5,489 nt of DNA. It comes from Candidatus Omnitrophota bacterium. GTDB lineage: Bacteria; Omnitrophota; Gorgyraeia; Duberdicusellales; 4484-171. The notes beneath the pieces were generated by a model. It was not told where the DNA came from and made no database searches. It saw only the letters and a program-made list of their open reading frames with translations. Shown piece after piece: positions 4,611-5,489 of this stretch. Where the stretch lies: assembly GCA_028710385.1 (NCBI GenBank), contig JAQTUC010000100.1, positions 1 to 5,489 on the forward strand, written 5' to 3'. Positions within the stretch are counted from its first letter, which is position 1, and the number at the start of each line of letters is the position of its first letter. A program made the position numbers and the translations under genes.

Positions 4611-5489
4611 ATGGCCGCAGGAAAAATCGGTTTTAACAACGAAAAATACCTGAAAGAGCAGACAGCGGAGATTCTTGAGCGGGTAAAAAGGTTTAATAAT
4701 AAGCTTTACCTTGAGTTCGGCGGAAAACTTTTGTTTGATTACCACGCCGCCCGCGTCCTTCCGGGATATGACCCAAACGTAAAAATCCGCCTCCTTCAGC
4801 AATTAAAGGACAAGGCGGAAATTATACTTTGCATTTATGCCGGGGACATAGAAAGAAGAAAGATAAGGGCTGATTTTGGAATTACTTACGATGCAGATGC
4901 TCTTAAGCTTATAGATGATTTACGAAGCCGCGATATAGATGTTTTGGCGGTTGTTATAACACGCTTTGACGGCCAGCCTGCCGCAAAAATATTTAAAAAC
5001 AAGCTTGAACGCAGAAACATTAAAGTATACACGCACAAATTTACAAAAGGTTACCCTACGGATGTTGATGTCATAGTAAGCGAAAAGGGCTACGGCGCAA
5101 ACGATTATATAGAAACAAAAAAACCGCTGATTGTGGTTACCGGGCCCGGACCTGGGAGCGGAAAGCTTGCAACGTGCCTGTCGCAGCTTTATCACGACCG
5201 CCAAAAAGGGCTGAAATCCGGCTATGCCAAATTTGAAACTTTCCCCATATGGAGCATACCGCTTAAGCATCCGGTCAACGTGGCCTACGAAGCAGCCACG
5301 GCGGACATAAAGGATTTTAACCTTATTGACCCGTTTCATCTTGAAGCGTATAAAAAAACAAGCGTCAACTACAACAGAGACGTTGAGGTATTTCCTGTAG
5401 TTAAACGAATTCTTACAAAAATAACCGGCAAGGATTCGGTTTATCAGTCACCCACAGATATGGGCGTTAACAGAGCGGGTTTTGGCATT
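4611..5489 (+). CDS. UPF0371/DUF1846 family protein, N-terminal 293 residues (3' end outside window)
   Basis: The frame is open from ATG 4611 to the last base, giving 293 residues of a family usually near 500. The sequence follows the family closely: KIGFNNEKYLKEQ (5-17), KLYLEFGGKLLFDYHAARVL (31-50), ILCIYAGDIERRKIRADFGI (72-91), VVITRFDGQPA (114-124), KGYPTDVDVIVS (146-157), VVTGPGPGSGKLATCLSQLY (175-194), YAKFETFPIW (205-214), NVAYEAATAD (223-232), NYNRDVEVFPV (253-263) and PTDMGVNRAGFG (281-292). The glycine-rich GPGPGSGK (178-185) resembles a phosphate-binding loop but is not a canonical Walker A, because the spacing and the residue after Lys differ. There is no signal peptide, so the protein is probably cytoplasmic. 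As far as I know the biochemical role is unestablished; strong conservation of acidic, glycine-rich and NYNRDVE segments suggests an enzyme. It follows kdsB by 38 bp with no terminator, so it may be co-transcribed with the LPS pair, although the family is also common in Gram-positive bacteria that lack LPS. Confidence 0.93.
   Translation, partial: MAAGKIGFNNEKYLKEQTAEILERVKRFNNKLYLEFGGKLLFDYHAARVLPGYDPNVKIRLLQQLKDKAEIILCIYAGDIERRKIRADFGITYDADALKLIDDLRSRDIDVLAVVITRFDGQPAAKIFKNKLERRNIKVYTHKFTKGYPTDVDVIVSEKGYGANDYIETKKPLIVVTGPGPGSGKLATCLSQLYHDRQKGLKSGYAKFETFPIWSIPLKHPVNVAYEAATADIKDFNLIDPFHLEAYKKTSVNYNRDVEVFPVVKRILTKITGKDSVYQSPTDMGVNRAGFGI

Noticed and set aside
5142..5165. Canonical Walker A ATP-binding site in the UPF0371 protein
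   Set aside because: The GPGPGSGK segment has the wrong spacing for GxxxxGK[ST] and is followed by Leu, so ATP binding cannot be claimed.
1..5489. Mobile elements, CRISPR arrays, tRNA or rRNA genes, or a defence or secondary-metabolite system
   Set aside because: No transposase, long inverted repeats, spaced direct repeats or tRNA-like cloverleaf were seen, and every large gene except the two unknowns belongs to a housekeeping or conserved family.

Overview
The window reads as ordinary chromosomal DNA from a Gram-negative bacterium of moderate to low GC (about 40% by eye, not counted). Genes are packed closely and all lie on the + strand. Two genes of lipopolysaccharide inner-core synthesis, a heptose-7-phosphate kinase and CMP-Kdo synthetase, show that the cell makes an outer membrane with Kdo and heptose. 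The phylum cannot be fixed from this sequence alone. A deep-branching Gram-negative lineage such as Elusimicrobiota would fit the AT-leaning codon use and mixed gene order, but that is a guess.

Layout: (1) 1-705 is the 3' part of a HemW-type radical SAM heme chaperone gene, whose 5' end lies outside the window. (2) A sigma70-like promoter at 729-757 precedes a small exported protein of unknown function (782-1180). It is followed, with no visible terminator, by a highly charged coiled-coil protein of unknown function (1241-1744). (3) A hairpin with an imperfect T-rich tail at 1775-1803 separates these from a sugar-phosphate isomerase/epimerase-like TIM-barrel protein (1831-2751). (4) An extended -10 promoter at 2776-2784 leads into rfaE1 (2853-3836) and kdsB (3826-4572), which overlap by 11 bp and are probably translationally coupled. 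(5) After 38 bp comes a UPF0371/DUF1846 protein (4611 onward) that is cut by the window end.

Working together: RfaE1 makes heptose 1,7-bisphosphate on the ADP-heptose route and KdsB makes CMP-Kdo, so this pair supplies two activated sugars for the LPS inner core. The TIM-barrel protein upstream may act on a sugar or sugar phosphate, but its substrate cannot be read from the sequence. HemW and UPF0371 have no evident link to LPS, and their proximity may only reflect dense packing.

I found no mobile element, CRISPR array, tRNA, rRNA or defence system, and no clear new biological system. The points most worth a second look are the two uncharacterised genes at 782-1744, the UPF0371 gene behind the LPS pair, two genes with no Shine-Dalgarno sequence next to four that have one, and the competing hairpins at 1760-1795.
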